Part shown: piece by piece, positions 47,301 through 57,718 of the stretch
Numbering within the stretch: position 1 is the first letter of the stretch
Layout: every line of letters begins with the position of its first letter
Assembly: GCF_003597395.2 (NCBI RefSeq)
Contig: NC_133770.1
Coordinates: forward strand, 26,205,829-26,269,828
DNA: 64,000 nucleotides
DNA from: Chelonoidis abingdonii
Taxonomy: Eukaryota > Chordata > Testudines > Testudinidae
Reading direction: 5' to 3'
Position numbers and translations under genes: made by a program
Notes under the pieces: model-generated
Told to the model about the DNA's origin: nothing
Databases searched by the model: none
Seen by the model: the letters and a program-made list of their open reading frames with translations, nothing else

Positions 47301-48090
47301 GAGGGCACGCCCCGCCCACCCTCCACCCCGGGCCCCATGGACATTTTTATAGGGCCCCTGCCCCGTGGACCCAATCGGCCCCCTCACCCTTTCTCTGCAA
47401 GCCGGCTGCACGATGTGCAGCCGGTTCTGTTCCAGACCGCGCCACGGAAACATCTGTACACGCTCGTGCTCCACACCCTTCACTACCTCACCCTCGCGTC
47501 CCGCCCGATACCAAATGGCGGGACCTCCTGCCACCTCTCGAGGGTGAGAAGCCCCGGTGGGCCAGCTTGTACTCTGCCCTGGTCCCGCGGCCCGCTGGGG
47601 ATGTCAGTTGGCGGCTCCTTCATGGGCCGTGAGCACGGGTGTGTACTTGGCGCGGTTCACCCTGTCCCCGACACCTGCCTTTCTGTGGCGAGAAGGAGAC
47701 CTTGGCGCACGTTTACTTGGAGTGCGCCAGGTTGCAGCCCCTGTTCCGGCTCCTCCTGAATATCTTCTTGCGTTTCTGGTTGCACTTTTCCCCTCACCTT
47801 TTTATCTATGCACTCCCCATCCGTGGCCCACGAAGTCGCGGGATCTCCTTCTCAACCTCCTCTTGGCCCTGGCCAAACTAGCCATCTACAACACCAGGGA
47901 GAGGAGGTTGGCGATGGGATTTCCTGCGACTGTGGGGCCTATTTCCGCTCCTCTGTCTGTTCACGCATCCGAGCGGAGTTTCCTCTGGGCGGCGTCACTG
48001 GCTCCCTTGACGCCTTTGAGGAGCAGTGGGCGTTGTCTGGGGTTCTCTGCTCGGTGTCCCCATCAGGTTCCCTTAGTTTAGCCCTCTGAC
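44187..48090 (+). pseudogene. Tx1-like LINE ORF2 (endonuclease and reverse transcriptase), frameshifted
   Basis: The ATG at 44187 is followed by a one-base insertion and a TAG at 44227-44229. Translation is again recognisable from 44233 (RRNQVLSYLREGGYSVIFLQ). Endonuclease motifs are GGDFNTTLEERDR (about 44614), SRLDRIYLSR (about 44798) and SDHHLATV (about 44867). RT motifs are MPTNKSPGMDGLTVEFYR (about 45570), NWRPISLL (about 45763), LDQEKAFDRMDH (about 45964), VRQGCPLSGQLYALA (about 46140) and an intact YADD (46267-46278). A C-terminal FCGEKETLAHVYLEC motif lies near 47690. The longest intact piece is 46403-47632, 409 codons. At least eight frame changes separate these pieces. Confidence 0.85.
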
Positions 48091-48271
48091 CTTACTCCCG
48101 ATCCTGTTTTTTCATTAGTTGTCCCACGTAATTACTTGGTGTCCCAGACCTGTGGGTCCTCCCCTTAGGCTGGGGGGAGGTCCTTTAGAAGTGAGCAGGC
48201 TTCGCCCGCCCACCCCCACTGGATGCCAATAGGACCAGATTCCTGTACCCCACTGGTTTGAGTCTGTCACA

Positions 48272-48740
48272 TTATATACATATGTATGTTTTGTGTCTCA
48301 AAAGCACCTTATTAATCTACTTAAAACTTTCCCTCCAAATCTTCTTCTGGTTGGAGTCCAGAAGAGGTGAAATGTTGAATAGAAATTATCATCTCTGAGC
48401 CTGATGTCAATGGACTATTCATGCTTACAATTAAACACATGCATATGTGTTTGTAGGATCAGACCTACACAGATTCCACACATATAGTCTGTATATATAA
48501 TTTGTGCGTACCTTAGACAAGAGAGTTAAGGAATCACAAACAAGTTTAATTTTGCCCCTCTGTGAAAAATTCATGTGTAGCAAATATGTATGGACAGGGA
48601 TATATTGTTATATACATACACACTTTTAAACATGGAAATAGATATTGGTGTGTGTAGTTCACCATATCTGTATGTTAACAAAAGCCTTTGTTTGGGACTA
48701 TAGGACTTGATTATGATTTCATGCTAGTTTTAAACTCTAG
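48272..48740. other. Tail of the tandem unit, then unassigned sequence
   Basis: ttatatacatatgtatgttt then tgtgtctcaaaagc matches the part of the 39-kb array unit that follows the insertion point. Beyond about 48330 no gene or repeat is recognised. Confidence 0.45.
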
Positions 48741-48910
48741 TGACTCCAGTTATCAGAAGGGTGGCCATGTTAGTTTGTATCCACAAAAACAAGGAGTATT
48801 AGTAGTCTTTAAGGTGCCACCAGACTCCTCATTGTTTTAGTGACTCCAATGAATTCAGTGGAGCTACTCCTGATTTACACTGATGTAAATTACAGCAGAT
48901 TCAGGCCAAC
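48741..48910. repeat. Short turtle repeat fragments
   Basis: ggccatgttagtttgtatcc and ctttaaggtgccaccagact are a shortened relative of the repeat at 18150. The words aaaacaaggagt and actcctcattgtttt are inverted to each other. agtgactccaatgaattcag and ctcctgatttacactgatgt belong to another small hairpin family. Confidence 0.55.
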
Positions 48911-49516
48911 ATATTCCATTTTGAAATATTGCAGGCTTTCACTTGAAAAGCGTGCTGATTCACACCATGAAATAACTCTCTTTTTGTGTCAAAACCTTTT
49001 GAAATGCTAAATTAAAATATTTTGCAAGTCAGAGTTTCTTTTCCTCTGTTGGGAATAACTATTTAATGGAGAACTTGGTCCTAAGACAGAAAAACAATGG
49101 CAAAATAAAATATTAATGTAAATAAGCATCTTTCCAAGATATCTATTGAAATGCTAGTCCACCATGGTGTCAACATGCGAATGAAACTATGGCTGTGTAA
49201 GTCGTGGGGGATGACATCCGCACTGTCAAAACACACCAAAGCACTGTCAAAGTCAGACTATGGAGACTATATTAAGATGTCAAAATGAAACATACATCAA
49301 TACTGATTATATTACCTCTAAAAATAAACAAAAGAAATTAAAGAAAAAAGCTCTGATCTCAATCAAAGTATTGTGTACAAGTTCAATGGCTTCTTGTCTA
49401 ACACTAAAAATATCCCTTTTGCATACGTCTATGCAAGCAACATTCTACATTTTTCAAAGTACTCCACTATATGTTTCTGTGTATTTCAGCTTACAGTGGA
49501 GTACATTAAAAAATTA
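48911..49516. other. No gene recognised
   Basis: AT-rich. The 103-residue plus frame at 49260-49571 shows no motif and crosses into the next element. Confidence 0.4.
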
Positions 49517-50500
49517 TAGTACGGAAACGCCTTACTTAAGGTTGTCCCGGTTAACGCTGTTACGTTGCTGATCAATTAGGAACATGCTCATTTAAAGTTG
49601 TGCAATGCTCCCTTCTAACATCGTTTGGCAGCCGCCCGCTTTGTCCACTGCTTGCAGGAAGAGCAGCCCGTTGGAGCTAGCTGGTGGGAGCTTGTAATCA
49701 AGGTGGACTAGCAGCCCCCATCAGCTCCCCTCTCCCCTAAGTTCCCTGTGCTGCAGCTGCCCAGCAGGCTAGCAATTGCCGGCATTAAGATGTCCCTGGC
49801 CCACTGCCATGTGCTGCTTCTGACCTCTGCCTTGGAGCTGCTCCTAGAGACTCCTGCTTGCTCTGCGGGGGGGAGGGAGAAAGTGAGGGGCTAATGTCAG
49901 GGTGCCTCCCTCCTCCTGCTCCTGCACTCCGCTTACCCATTTCCATAGAGCAGGGGGTACACATGACAGGGTTCAGGATGGAGAAAGCTTCCAGGCAGCA
50001 GTTGCAGTCTCAGCAAGCTGATCTAATTAACAAGGCAGTGTACTTGAGACTGGGGTTAGCTACTTAAAGGGTAAATGTACATCTCTGGCTCTCAGACACA
50101 GGGTGTGTTTCTCTGTCTGCTATGCTCTCTTCCCTCCCTTTATGCCTGCTGCCTTGTAGAGTGAGGCTACATTAACAACCAGTTAACCCTTGAGGGCTCA
50201 GCCGAATGCTAGTTCATCATTTAGTAGTAAGGCATTCCCTGGGAAATATCCCATCCTCTGACTTCACCACCTCAACCCAGCTTCACAATCACCATCACTG
50301 TGTATCAGTATTAAATTATTTGTTTAAAACTTATACTGCATATATAAATAGTCTTTTGTCTGGTGAAAAAAATTTCCCTTGAACCTAATCCCCTCATTTA
50401 CATTAAAGCTTATGGAGAAATTCGATTTGCTTAGCATTGTTTTGCTTAAAGTTGCATTTTTCAGGAACATAACTACAATGTTAAGTGAGGAGTTCCTGTA
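49517..50500. mobile_element. Non-autonomous element of about 1 kb with mariner-like ends
   Basis: The left end (tagtacggaaacgccttact then taagg) pairs imperfectly with the complement of the right end (ttaagtgaggagttcctgta). TA flanks fit a Tc1/mariner-type insertion. The interior is GC-rich at 49630-49960 and AT-rich afterwards. There is no transposase. I recognise the whole as a turtle repeat. The plus frame at 49858-50067 is a shadow. Confidence 0.7.
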
Positions 50501-50815
50501 ATGTTAGGAAGGAGGCAAATAAACACTTTTAAAAACCTTTCATGGTATTTTGTGTCAACTTTGTATAAGGTTCTATGTCAGGTTACTCATCTCTGGGCAT
50601 ATTAGTAAGTATTTTTCATTGATATAAGCTGTATATGGAGAATAAATATTTTGTGGATCACTAGCACTACAGTGTACTCCAGATGAGTGGCTTACTAGGC
50701 TAAGCTTCAGGATGGAAGCACCTAAATATCTTGGAATTACTGTCTTAAATCCTGGCAGGATTGACTCAGCCCTTCATTTTTCCAAGGCAGATAATAGTAT
50801 ATGGAGATAAACCTA
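50501..50815. other. No gene recognised
   Basis: About 300 bases of AT-rich spacer. Confidence 0.4.
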
Positions 50816-51235
50816 TGTCATAGAACTGGAAGGGACCTTGAAAAGTCATTGAGTCTAGTCCCCTGCTTTTACTAGCAGGACCAACTACTGATTTTGCCCC
50901 AGATCCCTAAGTTACCTTCTCAAGGATTGAGCTCACAACCCTGGGTTAAGCAAGCAAATGCTCAAACCACTGAGCTATCCCTCCTCCTTTCCCCAAATGC
51001 TTACCAAGATTAACTGAATATCATGCTCTAGTACTAACAACGCCCATAGAACTACCTCCAAAATAATTCCTAGAGCATATATTTTAGGAAAAAAAAATGA
51101 AATCCTGATTTAAAAATTGTCTATGGTGGAGCTCCACCCTGAGCCTTGGTAAATTATTCCCATGGTTAATTACCCTCCCTATTAAAATGTGTGCCTTATT
51201 TCCAGTCTGAATTTGTCTAGCTCCAACTTCCAGCC
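50816..51235 (-). mobile_element. CR1 LINE 3' part, minus strand, left half
   Basis: tcatagaactggaagggacc, ttgagtctagtcccctgct, ctgagctatccctcc, cccatggttaattaccctcc and gtctgaatttgtctagctcc are a CR1-family 3' region in reverse. It breaks at cttccagcc (51235), where an LTR starts, and continues at 54313. Confidence 0.8.
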
Positions 51236-51534
51236 TGTGATAAACAGATAGTTAAGGGTTAATGTCCCTTTTACCTGTAAAGGGTTAAGAAGCTTAGTAA
51301 ACCTGGCTGACACCTGACCAGAGGACTAATTGGGGGACAAGATACTTTCAAATCTTGGTGGAGGGAAGTCTTTGTTTGTGCTGTTTGTTTTGTTGGTTGT
51401 TCGCTTTTGGGGCTAAGAGGGACCAGATGTGCAACCAGATCTTTCTCCAATCTTTCTAAAACAGTCTCTCATATACAAAATAGTAAGTACTAGCTAGAAA
51501 AGGTGGATTAGACTTATGTTTGTTTTCTTAACTT

Positions 51535-51930
51535 GTGAATGTGTATTTTTCTGGAAGGATCGGGGAAGTAAGGGTGAACGGCAACCTGGGCAGCAGTGAT
51601 CATGACATGGTAGAGTTCAGTACCCTGGTCAAAGGAAGGAAGGAGAGAAGCAGAACGCAAACCCTGGATTTCAGAAAAGCGGATTTCAGCTCCCTTAGAG
51701 AAATGATGGGCAGGATTCCCTGGGAAGCTGAACTGAAGGGGATGGGTGTCCAGGAGAGCTGGCAGTTTTTTAAAGAAACCATGCTAGCACAGGAAAATAC
51801 CATACGATGTGCAGAAAGCAGCAAGCGTAGAAAGTTGCCCACATGGCTACAGGAACTCAGTGGTGAGCTGAAGCAAAGAGGAAGCCTTACAAAAAATGGA
51901 GCTTGGACAGATGACTGGGGAGGCATATAA
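51535..51930 (+). pseudogene. CR1 ORF2 fragment between endonuclease and RT
   Basis: From about residue 12 the frame reads VRVNGNLGSSDHDMVEFST, which includes the SDHD motif of the CR1 endonuclease, and then FRKADFSSLREMMGRIPWEA and ESWQFFKETML. The first residues belong to the LTR and the ORF call starts there by chance. It ends at a stop where functional copies continue. It is non-functional. Confidence 0.75.
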
Positions 51931-53759
51931 GATTATTGCTCGGCCTGCAAAGGGATAGAAATAAGAAAGGCCAAAGTGCAATTTGAGTTGAAACTAGCAA
52001 GGGATGTTGGACCTAGGATAATTAGGAAGGTTTTACAAGTATGTAAGAACAAGAAGAGGACTAGGATGGTGTAGGTCCTCCTTACTCAATGAGGCAGGTA
52101 TAGCTATGTGGAAGATATGGAAAGCTGAAGTACTCAATTCCTTTCTTCACTTCAGTCTTACGGCAAGGATCAACTCCAGACTACTACACGGGGGACCGCA
52201 GAGAGAAGAGGAGGTGAGCAGCCCACTGTATAGAGAGGTCAGTTAGGATACTTAAAAGACGTTAGACGTGCACAGTCTATGGACGACGAACTGCATACCC
52301 GGAGGGTTTTGCTGAGGAGTTAGCTGAGGTGATTTGCAGAGCCGTTGGACCATTATCTTTGAAAATTCATGCGAACAGAGAGAGGTCCCAGAGGACTGGA
52401 AAGAAAGCAAATTATTACATCTTAAGAAGCGGAAAAAGGAAGATCCAGGGAACTACAGACCCAATCAGTCTCACCTCAATTCCCTGGAAAAATCATGGAG
52501 CAGGTGCTGAAGGAATCCATCCTGAACACTTAGAAGGGAACAAGTGATCAGAAGCAGTCAGCATGGATCACCAAGGGTAATCATGCCTGACCAACCTGTG
52601 CCTTTCTACGATGAATGATGGATTGTGGATGGGGCAAGCTGTTGATGGTATACCTTGACTTTAGTAGGCTTTGGACAGTTTCCACGATTTCTCATCAGCA
52701 AAGCTGGGAACGTATGGGTTGGGAGGAATGGCTGTGAAAGTGGATAGAAAACTGGTTGATCCCACGGGCTCAGCGGGTAGGTATCAAGGCACATCTCTAT
52801 GTTGGCACATAACAAGTGTTGTTGCCCCAGGGTCGTCTTAGGGCCCGTTCTATTCAATGTCTTCATTAATGATCTTGATGATGGGATAGCTTCACATTAG
52901 TAAATTTGCAGATGACACCAGTTGGGGGGAGTGGTGGACACGCTGGAGGCAGGATAGGATTCAGGCGAGACTTAGACAAATTGGAGAAGTGGCCACAGAA
53001 ACTTCATGAAGTTCAACAAGGACAAGTGCAAAGTCCTGCACTTAGGACAGAAAACCCCATGCATTGCTACAGGCTGGGACTGTTTGGCTACGTAGCAGTG
53101 CTGAAGAAAGAGATCTGGTTTACGGTGTTAGATGGAGAGTTAAACATGAGCTTACCGTGTGCTTCTTGTAGCAAAAGGCTAATAGCATACTGGGCTGATT
53201 ATAGGAGTGTGCAGCAGAGCGAGAATGTGATTATTCACCTCTATTCAGCACTGGTGAGTGCCGCATCTGTATATTTGTGTCCAGTTTGCCACACTACAAA
53301 AGGACGTGGAACAATCATGGAGAGAGTCCAGCGGAGGCAACAAAAATGATTAGAGACTGAGCACATGACTATGAAGAGAGACTGAAGGAACTGGGCTTAT
53401 TAGCCAGCAGAAGAGAAGACTAAGGTGGGATTTGATAGCAAACTTCAACTACTTGAAGGGATGCTCAAGAGGAGGAGCAGGCTTTCTCAGTGTGACGGAG
53501 GACAGAACAGGACATGGTTTGGAAGTTGCAGTTGCAGAAGTCGAGGCTGGATATTTAGAAAAAACGTTCGATAGGAGAGTGGTGAAAGTATTGGAATGGG
53601 TTACCATAAAGGGAGTGAGAATCTCCATCTTTCGAGCTATTTAAAGTCCGGTAGACCGCACCCTGGCTGCGAATTATTTAGGGAAATGGTCCTGCCTTTA
53701 GCAGGGTTGGACTAGGAACCTCCGAGAGCTTCCTTCCAACCTTTTCGTTCTAGATTCTA
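51566..53759 (+). mobile_element. CR1 LINE inserted within the LTR
   Basis: It begins cggggaagtaagggtgaacg and ends cttccttccaaccttttcgt then tctagattctag, a degraded form of the CR1 tail of repeated attctatg-like octamers. In between are CR1 ORF2 traces: FRKADFSSLREMMGRIPWEA (51535 frame), an FADD catalytic box (52905-52916) in broken frame, and the 3' region. On both sides the LTR text joins (ttctggaaggat | atatttttacctctgtttgc). It is more diverged than the CR1 at 55 kb, with many small deletions. Confidence 0.85.
52329..53349 (+). pseudogene. CR1 ORF2 reverse-transcriptase remnants
   Basis: Broken pieces carry ISLTSIPWKNHGAG (from the motif of the type VSLTSVPGKIMEQV), FADD at 52905-52916, and LDKLEKWPQKLHEVQQGQ with the following AHYSALVSAAS-like region. 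Stops and frame changes separate them. The order fits CR1 RT motifs 2 to 7 and the thumb. Confidence 0.65.
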
Positions 53760-54312
53760 GATATTTTTACCTCTGTTTGCTGTAATGTTCTCTAGCGTAG
53801 GGAGGGAGTCCTTCTATTTCTAATACAAGCTGACGACCCGTAAACATTTCCATTCTGGATTTTACAAGAGATAATTTTTACTTTTTTCTTTCTTTAATTC
53901 AAAGCTTTCTTTTTAAGAACCTGATTGACTTTTTTCCTTGTTTAAGACCCAAGGGGATTGGGTCTGAACTCACCAGGGGACTGGTGGGGGGAAATGCGGG
54001 GGGAGGTTAATTTCTCTCTGTTTTAAGATCCAAAGAATTTGGATCAGTGTATCTCTCAGGGTAACCCAGGGAGGGGAAAATCTGGGAGGGGGAAGGAGGG
54101 GGAGTGGTTAATTTCTCTCTGTTTTAAGACTCAAAGGGTTTGATATTGTTTCCCCAAGGGAAGGCTTTAGGGGACAGGGAGTGTACCAGACACTGGAATT
54201 TCTGGTTGGTGGCAGCGCTATCAGATCTAAGCTAGGAATTAAGTTTAGAAGGGTACATGCAGGTCCCCACTTTCTGGATGCTAAAGTTCAAAGTGGGAAA
54301 CATACCTTGACA

Positions 54313-54500
54313 CAGCCATTGAATCATGTTATACCTTCCTCTGCTAGATTGAAGAGCTCATTATCAAATATTTGTTTCTCATGCAGGTACTATTAGTCTG
54401 TAATCCAGTCACCGGTTTACCTTTTCTTTGTTAAGCTAAATAAACGACTATATAAGCTACCATCAGCAGGTCTTTTGGATGCAACATTAAAAAATCCAAG
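54313..54500 (-). mobile_element. CR1 LINE 3' part, minus strand, right half
   Basis: cattgaatcatgttatacct, tctgctagattgaagagctc, attatcaaatatttgtttct and ttctttgttaagctaaataa continue the CR1 from 51235 after the LTR. The rest of this copy fades near 54500. Confidence 0.75.
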
Positions 54501-54676
54501 GTCCTGTCTGCTCTCCGTAGACTTTACAAATTTTATGGCATTTTTTACAAGGTAAAGCTTTGATTCAATTTAGCCAATATTTCTCTGTTCCCTGAATTGT
54601 TTTGTAGTGTGAAGCACACCTGTTCATTTCTGATTCCCATCCCATGTGTGGTTGCATTTCAGTGGTGTTTCATGTA
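54501..54676. other. Spacer without recognised feature
   Basis: Nothing supported apart from gtagtgtgaagcacacctgt, a hint of a vertebrate SINE end. Confidence 0.3.
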
Positions 54677-54872
54677 TACACCTCTACCCCGATATAACGC
54701 CACCTGGTATAACATGAATTCGGATATAACACAGTAAGGCAGCACTCCAGGGTGGGGGACGGGGCTGCACGCTCCAGCGGATCAAATCAAGTTTGATATA
54801 ATGCTGTTTCACCTATAACACGGTAAGATTTTTTGATTCTCGAGAACAGCGTTATATTGAGGTAGAGGTGTA
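54677..54872. mobile_element. 196-bp mariner-like MITE
   Basis: tacacctctaccccgatata at the left pairs with the complement of tatattgaggtagaggtgta at the right. The interior (gaattcggatataacacagt, tgctgtttcacctataacac) also forms inverted segments. TA ends fit a Tc1/mariner insertion. It is a familiar turtle MITE. Confidence 0.85.
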
Positions 54873-55198
54873 GTTCTAAAGCACATTTAGATCTGTTATG
54901 CTGGAAGGCACTATAGAAAGGTAAGATATACATAACTACAAATATGATATGTAATAAAAATGATTATTATTTGTAAAGAATAACCAAAAGATGTATTGAG
55001 TTTATCTATAATTAGAAAACAGATCTAAACTCTCTCAAACTTTGGAAAAATTCAGATCGTTTCTGAATCCAGATATAAATTTGATGCTTGCATTCATCTC
55101 CAGTTACATTCTGTATAGTTATGTTAGTTTATATCCTAGTAAAGAGGAGAGGATAGAAGTTGATATAGTACAGGTAGGAACTGAAGAGAAACAGCCAA

Positions 55199-55453
55199 AT
55201 GAAAAAGTGTTCCATTCAATTACGTCACATGAAGGGAGACAACTTAAAAAGTAAATTTTTTTTTTTTTATAAATGCTTGTATACTAATGCTAGAAGTCTA
55301 AATACTAAGATGAGTGAACTTGAGTTCCTGGTGTTAAATGAGGCTAGCGATATAATAAGCATCACAGAAATTTGGTGGAATGCTGACCATCAATGGAACA
55401 TGGTAATACCAGGGTACAAAATATATAGGAATGACAGTAGCCTGTTCTGGTGA
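55199..55453 (+). pseudogene. CR1 ORF2 endonuclease fragment
   Basis: The frame contains LYTNARSLNTKMSELEFL and DIISITEIWWNADHQWNMVI followed by GYKIYRND. The N of NARS and the E of TEIWW correspond to the catalytic Asn and Glu of an APE-type endonuclease. A stop at 55451-55453 is followed by continued similarity in another frame (gagggagtggcactgtatgt). Confidence 0.8.
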
Positions 55454-56084
55454 GGGAGTGGCACTGTATGTGAAAGAAAGCATAGAGTCAAATATAGTAA
55501 AAATCCAAAATGAATCCAAATGTACGATATAACCTCTATGATAGAAATTCCATGCTTGAATAATAATAGTACAGCAGTAGGAGTATGTTACCAGTCTCCT
55601 GACCAGGATGGTGACAGTGATTGTGAAATGTTCAGGGAGACTAGAGAAGCTGTAAAATTAGAAAAGTCAATAATAATGCAGGAGTTCAGCTATCTTTATA
55701 TTGAGTCGGTACATGTGACTTTAGATGGGATGCAGAGATAAAATTTATAGACACCAGAAATTACTGCTTCCTGGAACAGCTAGCCCTGGAACCCCCATGA
55801 GGAGAGGCAATGCTTGATTTAGTCCTAAGTGGAGCACAGGATCTGGTCCAAGAGGTGAATATAGCTGAATTACTTGGTAATAGCGACTGTAATATAATTA
55901 AATTTAACAGTCTTGGGATGGGGGAATACCAAGGAAAGCCACTACAATAGCATTTAACATCATAAAGGGGAATTACACACACATAATAAAGACTGTTAAA
56001 CAGAACTTAAAAGGAACACTCACTAGAGTGAAATGCATCCTAGCTGCATGGATACTTTTTAAAAAACATCATCTCAAGTAAAAT

Positions 56085-56321
56085 GTGTACCCTAAAATTA
56101 AAAAAAAAAATAGTAAGAGGACCAAAAAAAAAGGGAGGGGGCCTCCATGGCTAAACAACAGAGTAAATTGGGCTGTTAGAGGCAAAAAGGCATCCTTTAA
56201 TAATTGGAATTCAAATCCTACTGAAGAAAATTGGAAGGAGCATAAACTCTGGAAAGTCAAATATAGAAGTATAATTAGGCAGACCAAAAAAGAATTTGAA
56301 GAGCAACTAGTCAAAGACTAA
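56085..56321 (+). pseudogene. CR1 ORF2 linker fragment
   Basis: The frame reads GRGPPWLNNRVNWAVRGKKA, SFNNWNSNPTEENWKEHKLW and IIRQTKKEFEEQLVKD. These are the Lys/Arg-rich linker residues between the endonuclease and the RT of CR1 ORF2. It ends at a TAA where intact copies continue. Confidence 0.75.
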
Positions 56322-56568
56322 AAAACTAATAGCATTTTTTTTTAAAGTACATCAGAAGAAGGAAGCCCGCCAAACAATCAGTGGGGCAAATGGTAGATCG
56401 AGGTGCTAAAAGACACTCAAGGAAGAAAAGGCAATTACAGAGATGCTAAATTCTTTGCATTGGTCTTCACTGCAAAGAATGTGAGGGAGGTTCTGACACC
56501 AGAGCCCCATTCTTTTACAAGACAAATTTGAGAAACTGTGCCACACTGATATATTAATAGAGGAAGTT

Positions 56569-56763
56569 TTGGAACAAATTGATAAATTAAACAGCAATAA
56601 ATCATCAGGACAGGAAGGTATTCATCCAAAAGTTCTGAAGGAACTCAAATGTGAAATTGCAGAACTACTAAGTATGATATGTAACCTATCACCTAAATCA
56701 GCTTCTGTATCAAATGACTGGAGGATAGCTAATGTGACACCAATTTTTAAAAAAGACTCCTGA
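56569..56763 (+). pseudogene. CR1 ORF2 RT motif 1-2 fragment
   Basis: MEQIDKLNSNKSSGQEGIHP and VLKELKCEIAELL are RT motif 1, and SVSNDWRIANVTPIFKKDS is motif 2. A TGA stop at 56761-56763 ends it, just before the motif that would read SNYRPVSLTSV (visible in the next frame at about 56772). Confidence 0.8.
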
Positions 56764-57004
56764 GGAAATCCTAGCAATTACAGGCCAGTAAGCCTAACTT
56801 CAGTACCAGGCAACTTCGTTAAAACTATAGTAAATAACAATTATCAGATACATAAATGAACATGATTTGTTGGGGAAGAGTCAACACAGCTTTTAAAGGG
56901 AAATCAGGCCTCAGCAATCTATAATACTATTCTGAAGGGAGTCAACAAACACATGGACAAAGGTGATCACATGATTATAGTGTACTCGGACTTTCAGAAA
57001 GACT

Positions 57005-57283
57005 TTGACAAGGACCCTTAACAAAAGGCTCATAAGCAAAGTAAGCAGTCATGGGATAGCAGGGAAGGTCCTCTCATGGATCAGTAACTGGCTAAAAGAC
57101 AGGAAACAAAGTGTAGAAAATGGTCAGTTTTCACAATGGAGAGAAGTAAATAGCGGGGTGCCCCAAAGATCTGTGCTGTTTAATATATTCATAAATGATC
57201 TGGAAAAAGGGTTAAACAGTGAGGTCTCAAAGTTTGTAGATGATACAGAATTATTCAAGATAGTCAGGTCTAAAGCAGAATGA
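57005..57283 (+). pseudogene. CR1 ORF2 RT fragment with altered catalytic box
   Basis: From [20 protein letters not shown] to [20 protein letters not shown] and [14 protein letters not shown], this is the RT palm. The catalytic box reads FVDD (57233-57244) where CR1 normally has FADD. Relative to family pattern, GVPQGSVLGPVLFN has lost several residues (VPQRSVLFN). The two catalytic aspartates remain but the protein is broken elsewhere. Confidence 0.8.
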
Positions 57284-57456
57284 AATGAATTACAGAGAAA
57301 TCTCACAAAACCGAGTAACTGGGCAACAAAACGGCAGATGAAATTCACTGTTGATAAATGCAGAGTAACATATATTGGGAAACATAATCCCAAATATACA
57401 TACAAATGGTGGGGTCTAAATTAAAAGTTACCACTCAAGAAAGAGATGTTGTAGTC

Positions 57457-57718
57457 CAGGGGCAGCTCTAGGTATTTTGCCGCTCCAAGCACGGCAGGCA
57501 GGCTGCCTTCGGTGGCTTGCCTGCGTGAGGTCCCCAGTCCCGCAGATTCGGCGGCACGCCTGCGGGAGGTCTGCCGAAGCCGTGGGACCAGCGGACCCTC
57601 CGCAGGCATGCCGCTGAAGGTGACCTGCATGCCGCCCTCTCGGCAACCGGCAAAGCTCCCCCCGTGACTTGCCGCCCCAGGCACGCGCCTGGTGTGCTGG
57701 TGCCTGGAGCCGCCCCTG
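57457..57718. mobile_element. 262-bp hAT MITE, perfect 8-bp target duplication
   Basis: The ends are caggggcagctctaggtatt and gtgcctggagccgcccctg, inverted. ttgtagtc flanks it on both sides (57449-57456 and 57719-57726). It sits in a CR1 copy whose text rejoins when it is removed (gaaagagatgttgtagtcattgtgg). The interior is CpG-rich. Reading frames here are shadows. Confidence 0.95.

Larger units (their letters stand above)
41734..48224 (+). mobile_element. Tx1-like LINE (L1/Tx1 group), about 6.5 kb, nearly complete
   Basis: It has a GC-rich 5' leader, an ORF1 with a CCHC zinc knuckle, and an ORF2 with an APE-type endonuclease, a reverse transcriptase and a C-terminal Cys/His motif, in the order of Tx1-group non-LTR retrotransposons. 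The flanking words gccagtaag (41725-41733) and gccaatagg (48225-48233) may be the target duplication, 7/9 matching. It is inactivated by one nonsense codon, many frameshifts and a 693-bp tandem duplication across the ORF1/ORF2 junction. The strong GC bias contrasts with the AT-rich surroundings. Confidence 0.85.
39683..48271. mobile_element. Composite insertion: LTR-like element holding a hAT-like element and a Tx1 LINE
   Basis: The outer ends are tgtgacaaagttcctcctct (39683) and gtttgagtctgtcaca (to 48271), an inverted TGTGACA/TGTCACA pair with TG...CA ends. The outer sequence occupies 39683-40195, 41652-41733 and about 48225-48271. It matches a turtle dispersed element that I remember as well under 1 kb. 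The rest is two nested insertions. The flanks (tactatat on the left, ttatatac on the right) are AT-rich and do not give a clean duplication. Confidence 0.7.
51236..54312 (+). mobile_element. LTR inserted in CR1 and itself split by a CR1
   Basis: It begins tgtgataaacagatagttaa and ends gggaaacataccttgaca, flanked by cagcc on both sides (51231-51235 and 54313-54317), a perfect 5-bp duplication. It is the inverted counterpart of the family at 16348, 18438 and 33134 (complement ends TGTCAAGG and TTATCACA). Without the CR1 at 51566-53759 it measures about 880 bases, the usual size of this LTR. The reading orientation suggested by the CCAAT-type region (accagaggactaattggg) is plus. Confidence 0.85.

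Noticed and set aside
50930..50990. tRNA-like wording 'ggattgagctcacaaccctg' and 'ctgagctatccctcc'
   Set aside because: It is part of a CR1-family 3' region in reverse. No cloverleaf or intact tRNA could be built by eye.
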